A stretch of DNA of 64,000 bases from Glandiceps talaboti (taxonomy: Eukaryota; Hemichordata; Enteropneusta; Spengelidae): NCBI RefSeq assembly GCF_964340395.1, contig NC_135567.1, positions 7,128,899 through 7,192,898 of the forward strand, written 5' to 3'. Below, one piece after another: positions 15,209 through 25,914 of this stretch (the stretch's first letter is position 1; the number at the start of each line of letters is the position of its first letter). A model generated the notes under the pieces. It was not told the origin of the DNA, did not search any database, and worked only from the letters and a program-made list of their open reading frames with translations. The position numbers and the translations under genes were made by a program.

Positions 15209-15217
15209 GTGGTGGTG
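14430..15217 (+). pseudogene. CR1/Jockey-group LINE, 3' end of reverse transcriptase ORF (dead)
   Basis: Conceptual translation in shifting + frames gives the post-catalytic part of a non-LTR reverse transcriptase: LIFDQHINEIVQ and RLVGIV, then RLIGRHLEYAYSVWTPYK, then SVQRRATELIPGMKDL, RLKALKLPSLTYR and GDIIEVYKYTHGFY. This order (HLEY..VW.P, then ..QRRAT..IP, then RL..L.LP.L.YRR..GD.IEVYK) is typical of the C-terminal region of CR1/Jockey/Rex-type LINE proteins. There are several frameshifts and stops (for example TAA where the family has an aromatic codon after KDLS), and the N-terminal endonuclease and catalytic motifs are absent, so it is a 5'-truncated dead copy. It ends in a (TGA)n tract at 15,163-15,205, in keeping with the short tandem 3' tails of such LINEs. 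Confidence 0.85.
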
Positions 15218-16003
15218 ATGAATTGATCCATCACTGTCTGATGTCTACATTGTAACAACTCAACCATTACATTACTAGAGGGATATAACGGTAGTTGCAT
15301 GAATAAAAGTTATTTTATAACCTTATTTCTGATTTAGATAGTTATCTCATTCAGTGTTCAACATTGATAAATCTACTGCCAAATTTCTAACTTTGTTACA
15401 TTACAAACATAAACAAGATATCACATATAAAGCCATAGTGACCAGCTTGGTTTCATTATCAAAATCAAAATAAGCGAATTTCTAGGTGACACGCAAGTAT
15501 CAATCAACACCATATCAAAACTGACGAAAAATTTGATTGGTCAATCTATGGTCTGCTGTCATATTCGGTTCTAAAATGACAATGTAGATTGATGATGAAA
15601 CTATATGTAGTACCTATATAGGAAATTTGAGTTACATGTAATACACACGAAAAAAAACTTACCGCTACAGATTTATTTTCTCCACATTGTATTCTCGTCA
15701 TCCATTGTTGATTGCTTCAACTCCAAATAAAGGCTGTGAAGTTGTATGTCAGCATTACCAGTTGTTGAAAGGTGAATGCTAGGCATATCTGACAACTCCA
15801 TGGATGGCGGCTTTTAGGGGAGAACCATTTGATATGGGGGGGGGGAGGAGGAAATAGGTATGGCAGCAATTTTTGTCCCCATCACTGTGACAGCAATTTT
15901 TTTCTATTGTCAATCCTGCATTAAATTATTTTTCCAGATACAGAAGCAATGCAATTTTTTTCTCGGTTACCAATTTTGTAATGTGTGGTTCATAACTACA
16001 CAG
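15218..16003. other. intergenic, no gene recognised
   Basis: AT-rich with a G tract at 15,835-15,850. No coding frame or known repeat was recognised. Confidence 0.4.
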
Positions 16004-16640
16004 AGAACCTTGCACACCCTGTGACATTCACATGCCTAGGACAGGGGTGTGCACATAGCTGTACCAGCTCAGTTGAGCCACAGGGACTGTATCAGCTATG
16101 TGTACAATATCCATGTAACAACTCTGGCCAACACACTAGGTATAAACATACCTAGATTTGTAACTGGTATGCCAACATCAATGTAACATGGATGTGAAAA
16201 ATAGCAATGCATCATAGGCTTTTACAACATCCATATACAAGAGCTTTTCCCCACAGCCATGTACCAGCTATTTTAGCATAGCTGTAATATAGGTATTTCC
16301 CACAGCCATTTACCATCTATGTGAGCAATGCTAGTCAGATATGAACAAACGGGTTGCTACTGTAACAGGGTATTATTCCGCCATAGCTGTTACATGTACA
16401 CTGCATGTGCACAACTGTGTGCTAGATATGCAGTACTGGGATGTGCAAAACAGTCATGGCACAGAGGCGGTATTCCACATCCATTCAACAGGTTTATTTT
16501 TCACAACCATGTACCAGGTCTGTGGAAAAATATACCCTGTATCAGGGCCATGACGCACACAGCTGGTATAGCTGTGCTCTTCTTCCTAGCACTAGGATGT
16601 CCTAGGATGTTCCCTGTATAAACCTACATGTCACTGGTTC
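16004..16640 (+). mobile_element. RepD element, copy 1 (small TIR element, non-coding)
   Basis: About 630 bp aligning end to end, in the same orientation, with 22,333-23,014. It starts with GAACCTTGCACAC and is filled with short motifs in both orientations around CATAGCTGTNACATG and CATGTACCAGCTATG, so the single strand could fold extensively. The 97- and 70-codon frames inside are different translations of these motifs and are not conserved intact in the other copy, so no protein is called. Probably a MITE-like non-autonomous element; this copy has the more degraded right terminus. Confidence 0.7.
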
Positions 16641-16743
16641 ACAACTAACTTGTTCTGTGTAAGTAGCAATAAGTAGCAGTTAACAATCCATGCTTCTATT
16701 TACGATAGGTAGCTGGTAAAAAAATCCATGAGGAGTTGCCTAA

Positions 16744-18388
16744 TCACTTGGCTAACTGACCTTTAAACCAATTTATTATTACCAAACAAAATAATCAAGT
16801 TTGAACCAACCTTGGAAAATGCTTCCACTTATTAACAAACTTGATCTAACAACCCACAGTTGGTTATATGGTAAACGCAATGTCATACACTTATTTAATA
16901 TTGATAGTGTTAGGAATCCCCTTCCCTTTATTACTAACGGCACTTTTCAGGGCCACCACATCCTCCAAAAAGAGAACTACCAAACTACTAAACTATAGTT
17001 TCAACAAATAAAATCTTCACAAGACAAACACACGAAACACACTTTGAACACTTTGGTAAAAATTATAAATAAATACAAGAGAAAATACAAACGATGGTTT
17101 TCCTCTAGTAGCCTCTGTTTGTAGATGTCTACAAACAAACATGTGTTTGTAGTATGGACTCACCAGCTTCTCAAGAGATAGCTGACATCGCATTCCACAA
17201 ACTTGAGTGTCGCATTATTGAAACATACATGGATAAAATACCACCACTTTGGACTTGTTCTGTGTACATTGTAAGTAGCAATAAGTAGCAGTTAACAATC
17301 ATTAAAAGTTTCGTCGGTCAGCTCAGAAACGGAAGTGCTATGCCGTGATTTACAAAGGTCATAGGTTCAAACAAACCAAAAGGTTGGATATCAAGCCTCA
17401 CACAAACTAGTCTAGTTCCTCCTATACAGTATCAATCATAAGGATTTATACAATGTGTGGTTATAGAAACCACATTCTGGTCATCCAGACTACACCAAAC
17501 CGACTGACACTTTTCAGTACCTCCACAGACACCCAAACACATGTCACCTAAATTCAGCCTTTAATGGTTGTTATTAAATTGAAACAATGAGGTATGAACG
17601 TGCAGTAACGAAGACGATTTCAAAATCATATTGAAATTCTTCATAAACAAATTGACACAAGAGGATGCAACAAATCAGAAGTGATTCGCTCATTAGGTCC
17701 ATTATGAGAATAGGGAGACATTTCTAAAATCAACTCAAGAGATTCCTCTAGTCTTCAAAACAACATATATAGTCCCAACATCAAAGCGTCTAAACTAAAA
17801 GGCGCATTAACAAAACATTGGGAACTGCTAGAAAATAATGTAACCTTGAACCAACTCTACCTGACCAAACCAATCATAGCACAGAATAGAACGAAACAAA
17901 AATCTTAAAGACATACTTCTCACAACTAAACTGAAGTCCTCTGCCTCTAAAAGCAAGACTAAAAATAGCCTTGCTGATCATAATGTGATTGAAATACTAG
18001 CATCTCTGCTTGAGAAACAATATTAAATTTTTAGCCAAACAAATGCGAGAATGCTGTCTTGTTGGACATAACTGCGACTGATGAAGGACTCCAACAGCCG
18101 GTCCCAAACGTCTTAAAATAACGGTAAACTAGGTATCGACCAGGGGACTTATCGCCAATGTCTTCCCTGCTAACCTACACTTATACCAGGGTCAATAACC
18201 TTGACAAACCGGTCACTTGGCTAACTGAACTTTAAACCAATTTATCATACCAATTTAACAAAATAATCAGCTTTGGAAAATGCTTCCACTTATTAACAAA
18301 CTTGAATTAACAACCCTGTGGTTATATGGTAAACGCAATGTCATAAACTTATTTAATATTGATGGTGTTCGGAGTCTCCTTCCTTTTC
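16744..18388 (+). mobile_element. Penelope-like retroelement, degenerate, between direct repeats
   Basis: Direct repeats of about 180 bp (16,744-16,930 and 18,213-18,388, both starting TCACTTGGCTAACTGA) flank a degraded coding region. At 17,154 the frame reads MDSPASQEIADIAFHKLECR, matching the GSP.SP..A.....LE block (RT motif B neighbourhood) of Penelope-like reverse transcriptases. Near 17,890 it reads ERNKNLKDILLTTKLK, like the 'RR.KNL.D.L..SKL' segment downstream of RT in these elements. Near 18,078 is the string GATGAAGGACTCCAACAG, common in the tail of such elements. Direct terminal repeats fit the pseudo-LTR layout of Penelope-like elements. Frames are broken repeatedly and no GIY-YIG endonuclease motif was found. 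A shorter direct repeat (16,653-16,689 and 17,262-17,304) indicates further rearrangement. Family assignment is moderate. Confidence 0.55.
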
Positions 18389-18540
18389 TTACCGCCCAAA
18401 TTTAGCTGATTTCAGCACATCACAACAATATTTTTTTTTTACTTTCTGTCTGTTTGAACATTTTTTTTTCTCAAGCTATTATGGGATCAATTTGTTTTCC
18501 TCCACTTGCTGACAACTGTTTTTCTCAACCCCCCCCCCCC
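18389..18540. other. T-rich and C-tract sequence before CpG island
   Basis: Poly-T runs and a C tract at 18,530-18,542 upstream of the CpG-rich block. No specific element recognised. Confidence 0.35.
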
Positions 18541-19030
18541 CTCGAAATTAATTAATAGTTCACCCCTTAGGACCTCTGACTCTCACCGAATCAGCTTGCT
18601 TCCTCTATTTCGAACACCAATCTCGCAACCTGATTCGCTCGTCGAAATGGATTTAGAGAGAGGTCTTGGCGGCGACAGTAGGGAGCCCTCCATGACGTTC
18701 TCAGGAGAGGGAACATATGCATATGAGTGAGTGCTTCCGCGTCTTTCCTAGCTAGCAATGGATATCAATCGGTCGTCTGCTCATGCTCGCGCTTTATTTT
18801 GAAAGTGCGCCACCAACATCGATGTAAGGTAAAGCAGGACGATACGGTTCGGCACACGACCCAATGTTGTTCCACAGTGAGAAAGACTAGATTTTCAGGA
18901 GTTTCAAGTGTTTGTATTGATACTTTCGTTGAATCTGAAGATTATTACATCAAAGGGAGGCGGTGAACACTGAACATACACATCACCAGTAAGCTTCATT
19001 GCAAAACTATACAGTTACGATCGTTCGCTC
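18541..19030 (+). promoter_or_regulatory. CpG-rich island, likely promoter/5' end of a + strand gene
   Basis: Base use changes sharply here. CpG is rare for several kilobases on each side, yet this ~490-bp block is dense in CpG (strings such as TCGCTCGTCGAAATGG, GGCGGCGACAG, GCTCGCGC, CGATACGGTTCGGCAC). It contains the best first-exon candidate in the window. A CpG island around a first exon suggests an active promoter in an otherwise CpG-depleted, repeat-rich setting. Confidence 0.5.
18647..18726 (+). CDS. candidate first coding exon, unrecognised protein
   Basis: ATG at 18,647 opens 26 codons beginning MDLERGLGGDSREPSMTFSG and ending GTYAYE, acidic and glycine/serine rich. A strong 5' splice site, GTGAGT, follows at 18,727, so the exon would end after two bases of a codon (phase 2). 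The frame is also open upstream of this ATG back to 18,506, but that part is a low-complexity C/T stretch and this ATG sits in the CpG-dense part. The stop at 18,728 falls inside the proposed intron. No family is recognised and no following exon could be matched in phase, so the gene is inferred rather than shown. Confidence 0.45.
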
Positions 19031-20078
19031 ACCTTTCACGCACATACATTGCTTATGTGTACGTAATATACTAATAATACATCATTGTACATTGCACAAT
19101 TTGTATCCCATATTGTTATTCAATTATAAATATCCATAATCATAGCTTTATTGTTCCATGATGCCGATGACTCATGTAATTTGCACATAATTTGAAATTG
19201 CAGACAGGTAACCTCTTTGTATATTTGAAATCCATGTCGTCAAAATTTGAACTTGCCTCACTGAACAATAGTAGTGTGTACTTGCACCGGACAATAATGT
19301 AAAGAAGAAATGGAAAAACAAGTACTACAAAGAATAGTTTTTTTGTTTTTTTTTAAATATTCTCAGTTTAAAATGAATTAGTACATTTGATTAGATATCT
19401 CCCCTTTGTTGTAAATTTTTCATTAGGACATAAAAATTGTTCAATATCAGTTCTGTACAATTAATTTCAATAGTATATTAAAGCTATAACAGTAATACCA
19501 ATATATATTTGTTATTTATAATGTAATGTGAGGTAAAATATGAAATAAATTACTGACACTATTCAACATTGTTTTTACAATTCATTTGACAGTTGTTTGT
19601 TATTGCATGTACAGGAAATTATTTGTAAGCAAAGAGAATGAATACAAGTTACAAGTGACTAAATCCAAGTCACAATTTGAAACTTCATATATTGTTACAA
19701 TTCACCCCACATTGACCTAGGATTACAAGTTAGGTGTTAATCGCAGTTGTCTGGCCTAGAACCAAAGAATAATCCTTTGTAATCCTCCTGATTCAACTGA
19801 TAAGATAAACACTGATGTATGACCTGGGGATTGAAACCCTTGCCATTGATTACTAGTATTTAAAATCATTTCCTGTACATACTGTGTAACAGATGTTGAT
19901 GATCAGATCACATTATATTTAGTGTTTTAGTTCTCTACTATTTATTGAGTAACAGAGACTGACATAGTTTCCTCTTCTTTTCTTTTTTAACTACAACAAA
20001 ACACATTCATATGACCGTTTTGAAAGTTCTTAGCTTTCTAGTATACTATTAAATCTATTAAATCTATCAATGGCGTTG
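19031..20078. other. AT-rich, probable intron or intergenic
   Basis: Very AT-rich, with no coding frame above background and no recognised repeat. If the 18.6-kb exon is real this would be its first intron. Confidence 0.4.
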
Positions 20079-20617
20079 TAGCACAACTGTACCATACAGT
20101 TTTAAAAATGTGTAATACACGGTGAGCCATTTGAGGTACAAGTGGTCATTTGCACATTTACATACATTTTTGAATGATTATTAAATTGTCTATTAATCCC
20201 TATTGTTATCTGTACAATATATGTGATCATTTGGCTGTTGCTATGGGTGTGGTCTCGTTGCTAGGCACATTTGCATATATTTTAGAAAGCTTATTCATTT
20301 TTCTATCAATTCTTGTTATCTTTACAATATACATGATTATTTGGCTGTTGCTATGGGCATGGTCTTGTTTCTAGGCAAATATATGTACATTTTCGAACGA
20401 TAATTCAATTGTCTATTAATTCCTATTGTTATCTTTGCATAATATTATCAATTGGCTGTTGCTATGGGCGTGGTCTTGTTGCTAGGCACATTTGCATACA
20501 TTTTTTGAATATTTATTCAACTGTGACTATCAATCCCAGTGGTTATATTTGTGAAATACATCTAGTCACCGTTTGGCTGATGCTATAGTTATGGTTGCTA
20601 AGGATATTTCCATACAT
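20079..20617 (+). mobile_element. RepA element, copy 1 (5' part)
   Basis: Starts TAGCACAACTGTA, the RepA left terminus, and holds three to four ~140-160 bp tandem modules, each with a version of GCTATGGGCGTGGTCTTGTT and TGCTAGGCACATTTGCATA. The right module set and the CA-rich terminus are missing; the copy runs straight into an inverted terminus at 20,618. Confidence 0.85.
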
Positions 20618-20736
20618 TTTTAGCACAACTTAAGTGAGGTTCATTAGTGCTATAGGGATCGCCCAGCATCTGTCTGTCTGTCTATCTGTGTGTGTGGATG
20701 TGTGTGTGTGTGTGTGTAAATAACTTAAAGTAAAAA
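20618..20736 (-). mobile_element. inverted RepA right terminus fragment
   Basis: Reads TTAGCACAACTTAAGTGAGG, then CTATAGGGATCGCCCAGC, then (GTCT)n and (TG)n, then AACTTAAAGT. This is the reverse complement of the right end seen in complete RepA copies. It is squeezed between copies 1 and 2. Confidence 0.85.
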
Positions 20737-20753
20737 TACCACTAATGGCACTA

Positions 20754-21908
20754 TAGCACAACTGTACAGTTTATAAAAATGTTTATCCGTATGCTAGTCC
20801 ATGCTAACAATAGGTGTTCATTTGTTGAATGGCTATCAACTTGCCTATCCAACCATGTTGCTATCTTTGTGATAAACGTGATCATTTGACTTTTGCTATG
20901 GGCGTGGTCTTCTTGCTAGGCACATTTGCATACTTTTTTGAATGTTTATTCAATTGTCTATTAATCTCTGTTGTTATCTTCGCAATACATACGTGATCAT
21001 TTGTCTGTTGCTTTGGGCGTGGTCTTGTTGCTAGGAACATTTGTTGATTGTTTATGCATTTGTCTTTCAATTCCTGTTATCTTTGCAATATACATGATTA
21101 TTTTCCTGTTGCTATGGGCGTGGTCTTGTTGATAGGCAACTTTACATACATTTGTTGAATGTTTATTCATTTGTCTATTAATCCCTGTTGATATCTGTGA
21201 AATACACTACCGTTTGGCTGCTGTTATGGGCGTGGTCATGGTTGCTACGGATATTTGCATAATTTTTTGAATGTTTACTCACTTGCCTACCAGATGATGT
21301 TGTTATTTGACCAAAATATAGTGCCAATTGGTTGTTGCTAAGGGCGTGGTCATGGTTGCTAGGCCCAATTGTGTCAAAATATGTTGAAGAAAACCTGCAG
21401 AATAACACTTTTAAAAATATCTCACCAAGTTTCAGTCTCATTGACCAAGTACTTTTTGAGATATAAATTTTTGACCAAAATTCACATTTTTACACCTAAT
21501 CTGCATATTGCTGATGAGATCATCATATGGTTATTATTTCTTCACCTATACACCCACAGATGCATCCCTGTTAAATTTCAGCCCAATCTGCTGAGTAATT
21601 TTGGAATTATAGGTTTTTGACCAAAAATACACATTTTTAGCCCTAATTTGCATATTTCTGAGGAATCATCATGTCATGAACAAATCTTAATTTACCCACC
21701 TTTAAGAATGTTCTCACCAAATTTCATGCCAATCTGCCCAGTAGTTTTGGAGTTTAAATTTTTTGACCAAAAATGATATTTTTTTTACCCAAAACCCACA
21801 TCTCTGATGGATTCATTTTCATTTTTACAATTTTTCAACTAGACACCAGAAGTAACATGACCACCAAATATCAAGGCAATTGGTCCAGCGGTTTTTGACT
21901 TTAAGTTG

Positions 21909-21952
<44 letters not shown>

Positions 21953-22005
21953 GACACTTTGCCATGCCTATAGCACTACTGAACCTTATCAGTTCAGTTG
22001 TGCTA
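20754..22005 (+). mobile_element. RepA element, copy 2 (complete)
   Basis: Best complete example. Left terminus TAGCACAACTGTACAG; then tandem modules around GCTATGGGCGTGGTCTT; then ~140-bp modules around TTTTTGACCAAAA and CCTAATTTGCATAT with a repeated phrase meaning 'CCAATCTGC..AGTAGTTTTGG'; then TTTGACTTTAAGTTGTT, (CA)n 21,910-21,948, GACAGACA, GCCATGCCTATAGCACTACT and CAGTTGTGCTA. The first and last 11 bp are reverse complements (TAGCACAACTG / CAGTTGTGCTA). No transposase-like frame: the short frames inside are shadows of the modules. A non-autonomous family is inferred. Confidence 0.9.
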
Positions 22006-22332
22006 AAAAGACAAATTACAACAATTTGGGAAGGGTCAAAACAGGTGTATATATATATTCAGGCCATAGATATATATGTTGGTGTATATTTTGCAATACA
22101 TAGGTCATTTTAACACATTGAAAGTATGAAGTAAACAAACAAATAATAATAGCAAAGACATAAAACACAACATGTATCTCATACTATCTTAACATAGCAC
22201 ATTTTTAAGAACAGGCAAAGTCAGAGAGGCCAAGCCAAAATGATTTGGTCTCATGCCATTTTGTTATTTGTGTGATTTTTTAAACCAAATTTACTGTGCA
22301 GCTATAGTTTAATTTACCTAACAGCATACACA
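22006..22332. other. spacer between RepA and RepD
   Basis: AT-rich unique-looking sequence with no recognised feature. Confidence 0.4.
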
Positions 22333-23014
22333 GGGAACCTTGCACACCCCTGTAACATTCATATACCTAGGGACAGCATTGTGCAAATAGCTGTACCATA
22401 TCAGTGGAGCCACAGGGGCTGTACCAGCTATGTGTACAATATCCCTGTAACAGCTCTGGCCAACACACTAGGTGTAACATACTGTACCTAGATTTGACAT
22501 ATGTATGACACTGGTATGGTAACATTAATGTAACACGGATGTGAAAAAATAGCAATGCAGCATAATTAATTTATGTTTTTACAACATCCATGTACAAGTG
22601 CTTTTTCCCACAGCCATATACAAAATATTTTAGCATAGCTGTAACATAGGTATTTCCCACAGCCATGTACCAGCTATGTGAGCAATGCTGGTCAGATATG
22701 AACAAAATGGTTGCTACAGGGTATTATTCCACCATAGCTGTTACATGTATGTGCACAACTGTGTGCTAGGTATGCAGTATACACAACTATGGTACTCGGA
22801 TGTGCAAAACAGTCTTGGCACAGGGAAGGTATTCCACATACATCCAACAAGCATATTTTTCACAACCATGTACCAGGGCTGTGGAAACATTTACCCTTTC
22901 AAGGGATTGTGAGGCACATAGGTGGTACATAGCTGTGCTCTTCTTCCTAGCACTAGGATGTGGTCACATCCTAGCAATATGATGTACACATCCTGCTAGG
23001 ATGTACAAGGTTCC
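22333..23014 (+). mobile_element. RepD element, copy 2 with 13-bp TIRs
   Basis: Ends are GGAACCTTGCACA and TGTACAAGGTTCC, reverse complements with one mismatch. The internal motif content is shared with 16,004-16,640. No coding capacity is preserved between the copies, so this is a MITE-like element. Confidence 0.75.
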
Positions 23015-23084
23015 AAGGTGTAATGATGCTATTTCGGAATTCCTTTCCTTAAAAGTTGTATTTTTTAATATTAATAAATATATT

Positions 23085-23620
23085 TACATATATACCTGAA
23101 ACTGTCCTATAATACCTTTATATGGTGACCACCGACCTTGCATTTTGTACTGACCAATGCAACTACCCTATATCATAAATCTATCCTGAAAGTTCAGACA
23201 CAAATTACATTTGCAAGTACAGCCTGTTTTATTGACAAACATTGCGCCCCCAGTGGCGAGATTTACAGTCCTGTTTTTTGAGGTCGAAATTTATCTATTT
23301 TAGAAAAATTATTCCTGTTTTGTTACTTTTGGGGATTTTTTTACCAAATTCGATATGTGTGTATTTGTTAGCATGTCAAATAACATATTACTTGTTATTG
23401 TTGGAAAATTTTGTTTCACTTTTTATTTATTTAAATTTTTATTATTATATATTTTTTATAAATTTTATCAATTCACGTCCAATTTTTACAAACTACATCC
23501 CCACCAAGCATCAAATTAGTCCCACTAGTTTCAGATATTAAAATTTATGCACAGACAGAAAGACAGAAATATGGATATGTTACCATGTCTAAAGCTTGGT
23601 AACATCTTATTGTTTAGTTG
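23085..23620 (+). repeat. RepH dispersed repeat, copy 1
   Basis: The segment to about 23,290 (phrases TTTATATGGTGACCACCGAC, ACAAACATTGCGCCCCCAGT) recurs in direct orientation at 44,160-44,345. It continues to a terminus with GACAGAAAGACAGAAA, ACCATGTCTAAAGC and TTTAGTTGTGCAAAAA, resembling a diverged RepA-style right end. The 99-codon frame inside is rich in F/Y/L from A/T runs and is not called as a gene. Confidence 0.65.
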
Positions 23621-24240
23621 TGCAAAAATACTGTGTTTTCAAGTGACCTTTGTAGGGATTAACCGTGGTTCCTCAGAAGAGCAGGGACAATAGTAATCCA
23701 TAGTATCTATTTTGTGCGATACAGTTGGTATGAAATATGAGATACAGGTAATAGTATGAGTTTGGGTTTGGAGGTCTCAGAGGATACCATTTTATACACA
23801 GTCCTCTCCCTACAGGTCTGCTGATCTCTATTTGTTGTATTTTCTCTACGTAGTCTTTTTTTCCAAGCCATGTTTCAATATACAGTGGTGCCAAACATAA
23901 AACTTTATTGTGCATGCGAGAGCAGATGAATTTTTAATAGCCGAGGGAAATTGATTCTGACTGAGTAGCACTTGACCCCAAAGCCATGCTATAGGGTCTA
24001 TGATAACACCCAGGATGAAACATGGATGTCATAGTAACTTGATGATCATATTGAAAATAAAATAGCGTGCCTGATTTAGAGAGCTTTTGACAAAGTTTTG
24101 TCAAGAAACACGCTCAGATTTTCCAATTCACATGGTACCTCACAGATTTACTCCATATTGACTAATTCAGTGATGAACAATTGAGTATCGAATCCTGGCA
24201 GGCTTGTAGGTTATTTAGCCAAACACAATTAAATATATTT
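23621..24240. other. intergenic or intronic, one unconvincing minus frame
   Basis: A minus frame of 80 codons (23,673-23,915) starts with ATG but has no recognised motif and no clear splice context. Otherwise AT-rich sequence. Confidence 0.3.
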
Positions 24241-24278
24241 AATATTCTTTTCATGTTTATAGCATTTTTATTGTAAAG

Positions 24279-24401
24279 GCAGAAGATGTTTATGATATAT
24301 GCTTGAAATTGCTACAAAATGGTTGTAAGACTGTCAAGATTAAAACTACTTTAACAAAATATCTATCAGATTTAGCACTATGGCAGATGATTAACTTTTA
24401 G
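24279..24401 (+). CDS. candidate terminal exon, unrecognised protein
   Basis: After a T-rich tract ending GTAAAG (AG at 24,277-24,278) there are 40 codons beginning AEDVYDICLKLLQNGCKTVK and ending LSDLALWQMINF, then TAG. The composition is strongly protein-like (amphipathic, with spaced L and K) compared with neighbouring AT-rich frames. The frame is phase 0 at the proposed acceptor, so it cannot join directly to the phase-2 exon at 18,647; an intermediate exon would be needed. The family is not recognised. It could be the last exon of the + strand gene starting at 18.6 kb, a pseudo-exon or chance. Confidence 0.33.
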   Translation, partial: AEDVYDICLKLLQNGCKTVKIKTTLTKYLSDLALWQMINF

Positions 24402-24554
24402 AGAATTGTATGCAAATCATTAAAATGTCTATAAAACTTCTATAGATGAATTTGTGTAAAGCATGTAAAAATCAAACTAATTAAAAATATTTTAGAATTT
24501 CTATAATAGTCTACAAAAGCTCTATAAAACCTTTTTGTAAGTGTAACTGTTTTT

Positions 24555-25782
24555 AGTCCCGCGGACGAAGTCCGAAACAGGGACTTATGGATTGGGTTCC
24601 GCCTGTCCGTCCGTCCGTCCGTGCGTGCGTCCGTCCGTCCGTCCGCAGCTGTTTCTTGGAGATGCCTGGACCGATTTTTTTCAAACTTGGTACAGGGGCA
24701 ACATATTATGGCATACATATGCACGTCAATTTGTTTTATGATACGATCCAATATGGCCGCCTAGCAACCATTTTGTTTGCGAAATTTCCCTGTCTAAAGC
24801 CATAACTCAGACATGCTTTAACAGATCTCATTCAAAGTTGGTATTAGGACAGTGTTCTATGACATACATGTGCATATTCATTGTTGTCATGATACAATCC
24901 AATATGGCCGCCTAGCAGCCATTTTGTTTGTGAATTTTCATGTCCAAAGCCATAACTCAGACATGCTTGAACAGATCTCATTCAAAGTTGGTATTAGGAC
25001 AGTGTTCTATGACATGCATGTGCACATCCATTTTCATTGTGATACGATCCAATATGGCTGCCTGGTAGCCATTTTGTTTGTGAATTTTCATGTCCATGCG
25101 CAAAGCCATAACTCAGACATGCTTGAACAGATCTCATTCAAAGTTGGTATTAGGACAGTGTTCTATGACATACATGTGTATATCCATTTTCGTCGTGATA
25201 CAATCCAATATGGCTGCCTGCCAGCCATTTTGTTTGTGAATTTTCCATGTCCAAAGCCATAATTAAACTCAGACAGGCTTGAACAGATCTCATTCAAAGT
25301 TGGTATTAGGACAGTGTTCTATGACATACATGTGCATATCTATTTTCGTTGTGATACGATCCAATATGGCTGCCTGGCAGCCATTTTGTTTGCGAATTTT
25401 CATGTCCAAAGCCATAATTAAACTCAGACAGGCTTGAACAGATCTCATTTAAAGTTGGTATTAGGACAGTGTTCTATGACATACATGTGCATATCCATTT
25501 TCGTCGTGATACGATCAAATATGGCTGCTTGGCAGCCATTTTGTTTGTGAATTTTCCATGTCGAAAGCCATAACTCAGACTCCATTTTCATCATGATATG
25601 ATCCCCCATACCCAACCAATCCTTTATTGTTGGAGGCATATTCCATGTCCAACAAGCACACACAACATATCTAAGTCTGTTTGTTTTAGGTTCACAAATG
25701 TTGTTGCGTGATCAGAGTAGTGATAATTCCTTAAAACCCAATCATAGCGGGGACTATGTCATTATCAATGACTTGTTTTTTA
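24555..25782 (+). mobile_element. RepB element, copy 1
   Basis: Begins TAGTCCCGCGGACGAAGTCC, passes a (GTCC)n block (24,600-24,645), then six ~152-bp tandem monomers (near 24,795, 24,947, 25,100, 25,253, 25,406 and 25,563), each with ATCCAATATGGC and TTCAAAGTTGGTATTAGGAC. It ends near GCGGGGACTA at 25,748-25,757 plus about 25 bp still shared with copy 2. The short ends TAGTCCC / GGGGACTA are inverted. The 136-codon frame across the monomers exists because the monomers are close to a multiple of three, so no protein is called. An inverted copy lies at 46,105-47,470. Confidence 0.88.
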
Positions 25783-25914
25783 ATGAAAATATGTAAGTAC
25801 TTACCTTATCAACTTGACAAATTACAGTAAAATATTCTCTTATGTCACATTGGGATGTGTGTACACGTCACAGAGTAGATAAAGAAGATATTATCTCATC
25901 TAAAGCCAACTTAC

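Noticed and set aside
16328-16621. 97-codon frame in RepD (MLVRYEQTGCYCNRVLFRHS)
   Set aside because: The same region in the second RepD copy has different frame and stops, so the reading frame is not under constraint.
21880-22113. Frames with THTHTHTHTH near CA runs (also at 62,698)
   Set aside because: Translated (CA)n microsatellite of RepA.
23673-23915. Minus frame of 80 codons (contains ETWLGKKDYVEKIQQIEISR)
   Set aside because: Reads fairly protein-like but has no recognised motif, splice sites or homologous copy in the window; noted only as uncertain.
24587-25262. Frames with RPSVRPSVR and repeated SDMLEQISFKVGIRT, also on the minus strand at 47,215-47,492
   Set aside because: They come from the (GTCC)n block and the ~152-bp RepB monomers, which happen to be near multiples of three. 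No start context, domain or conservation independent of the DNA repeat.
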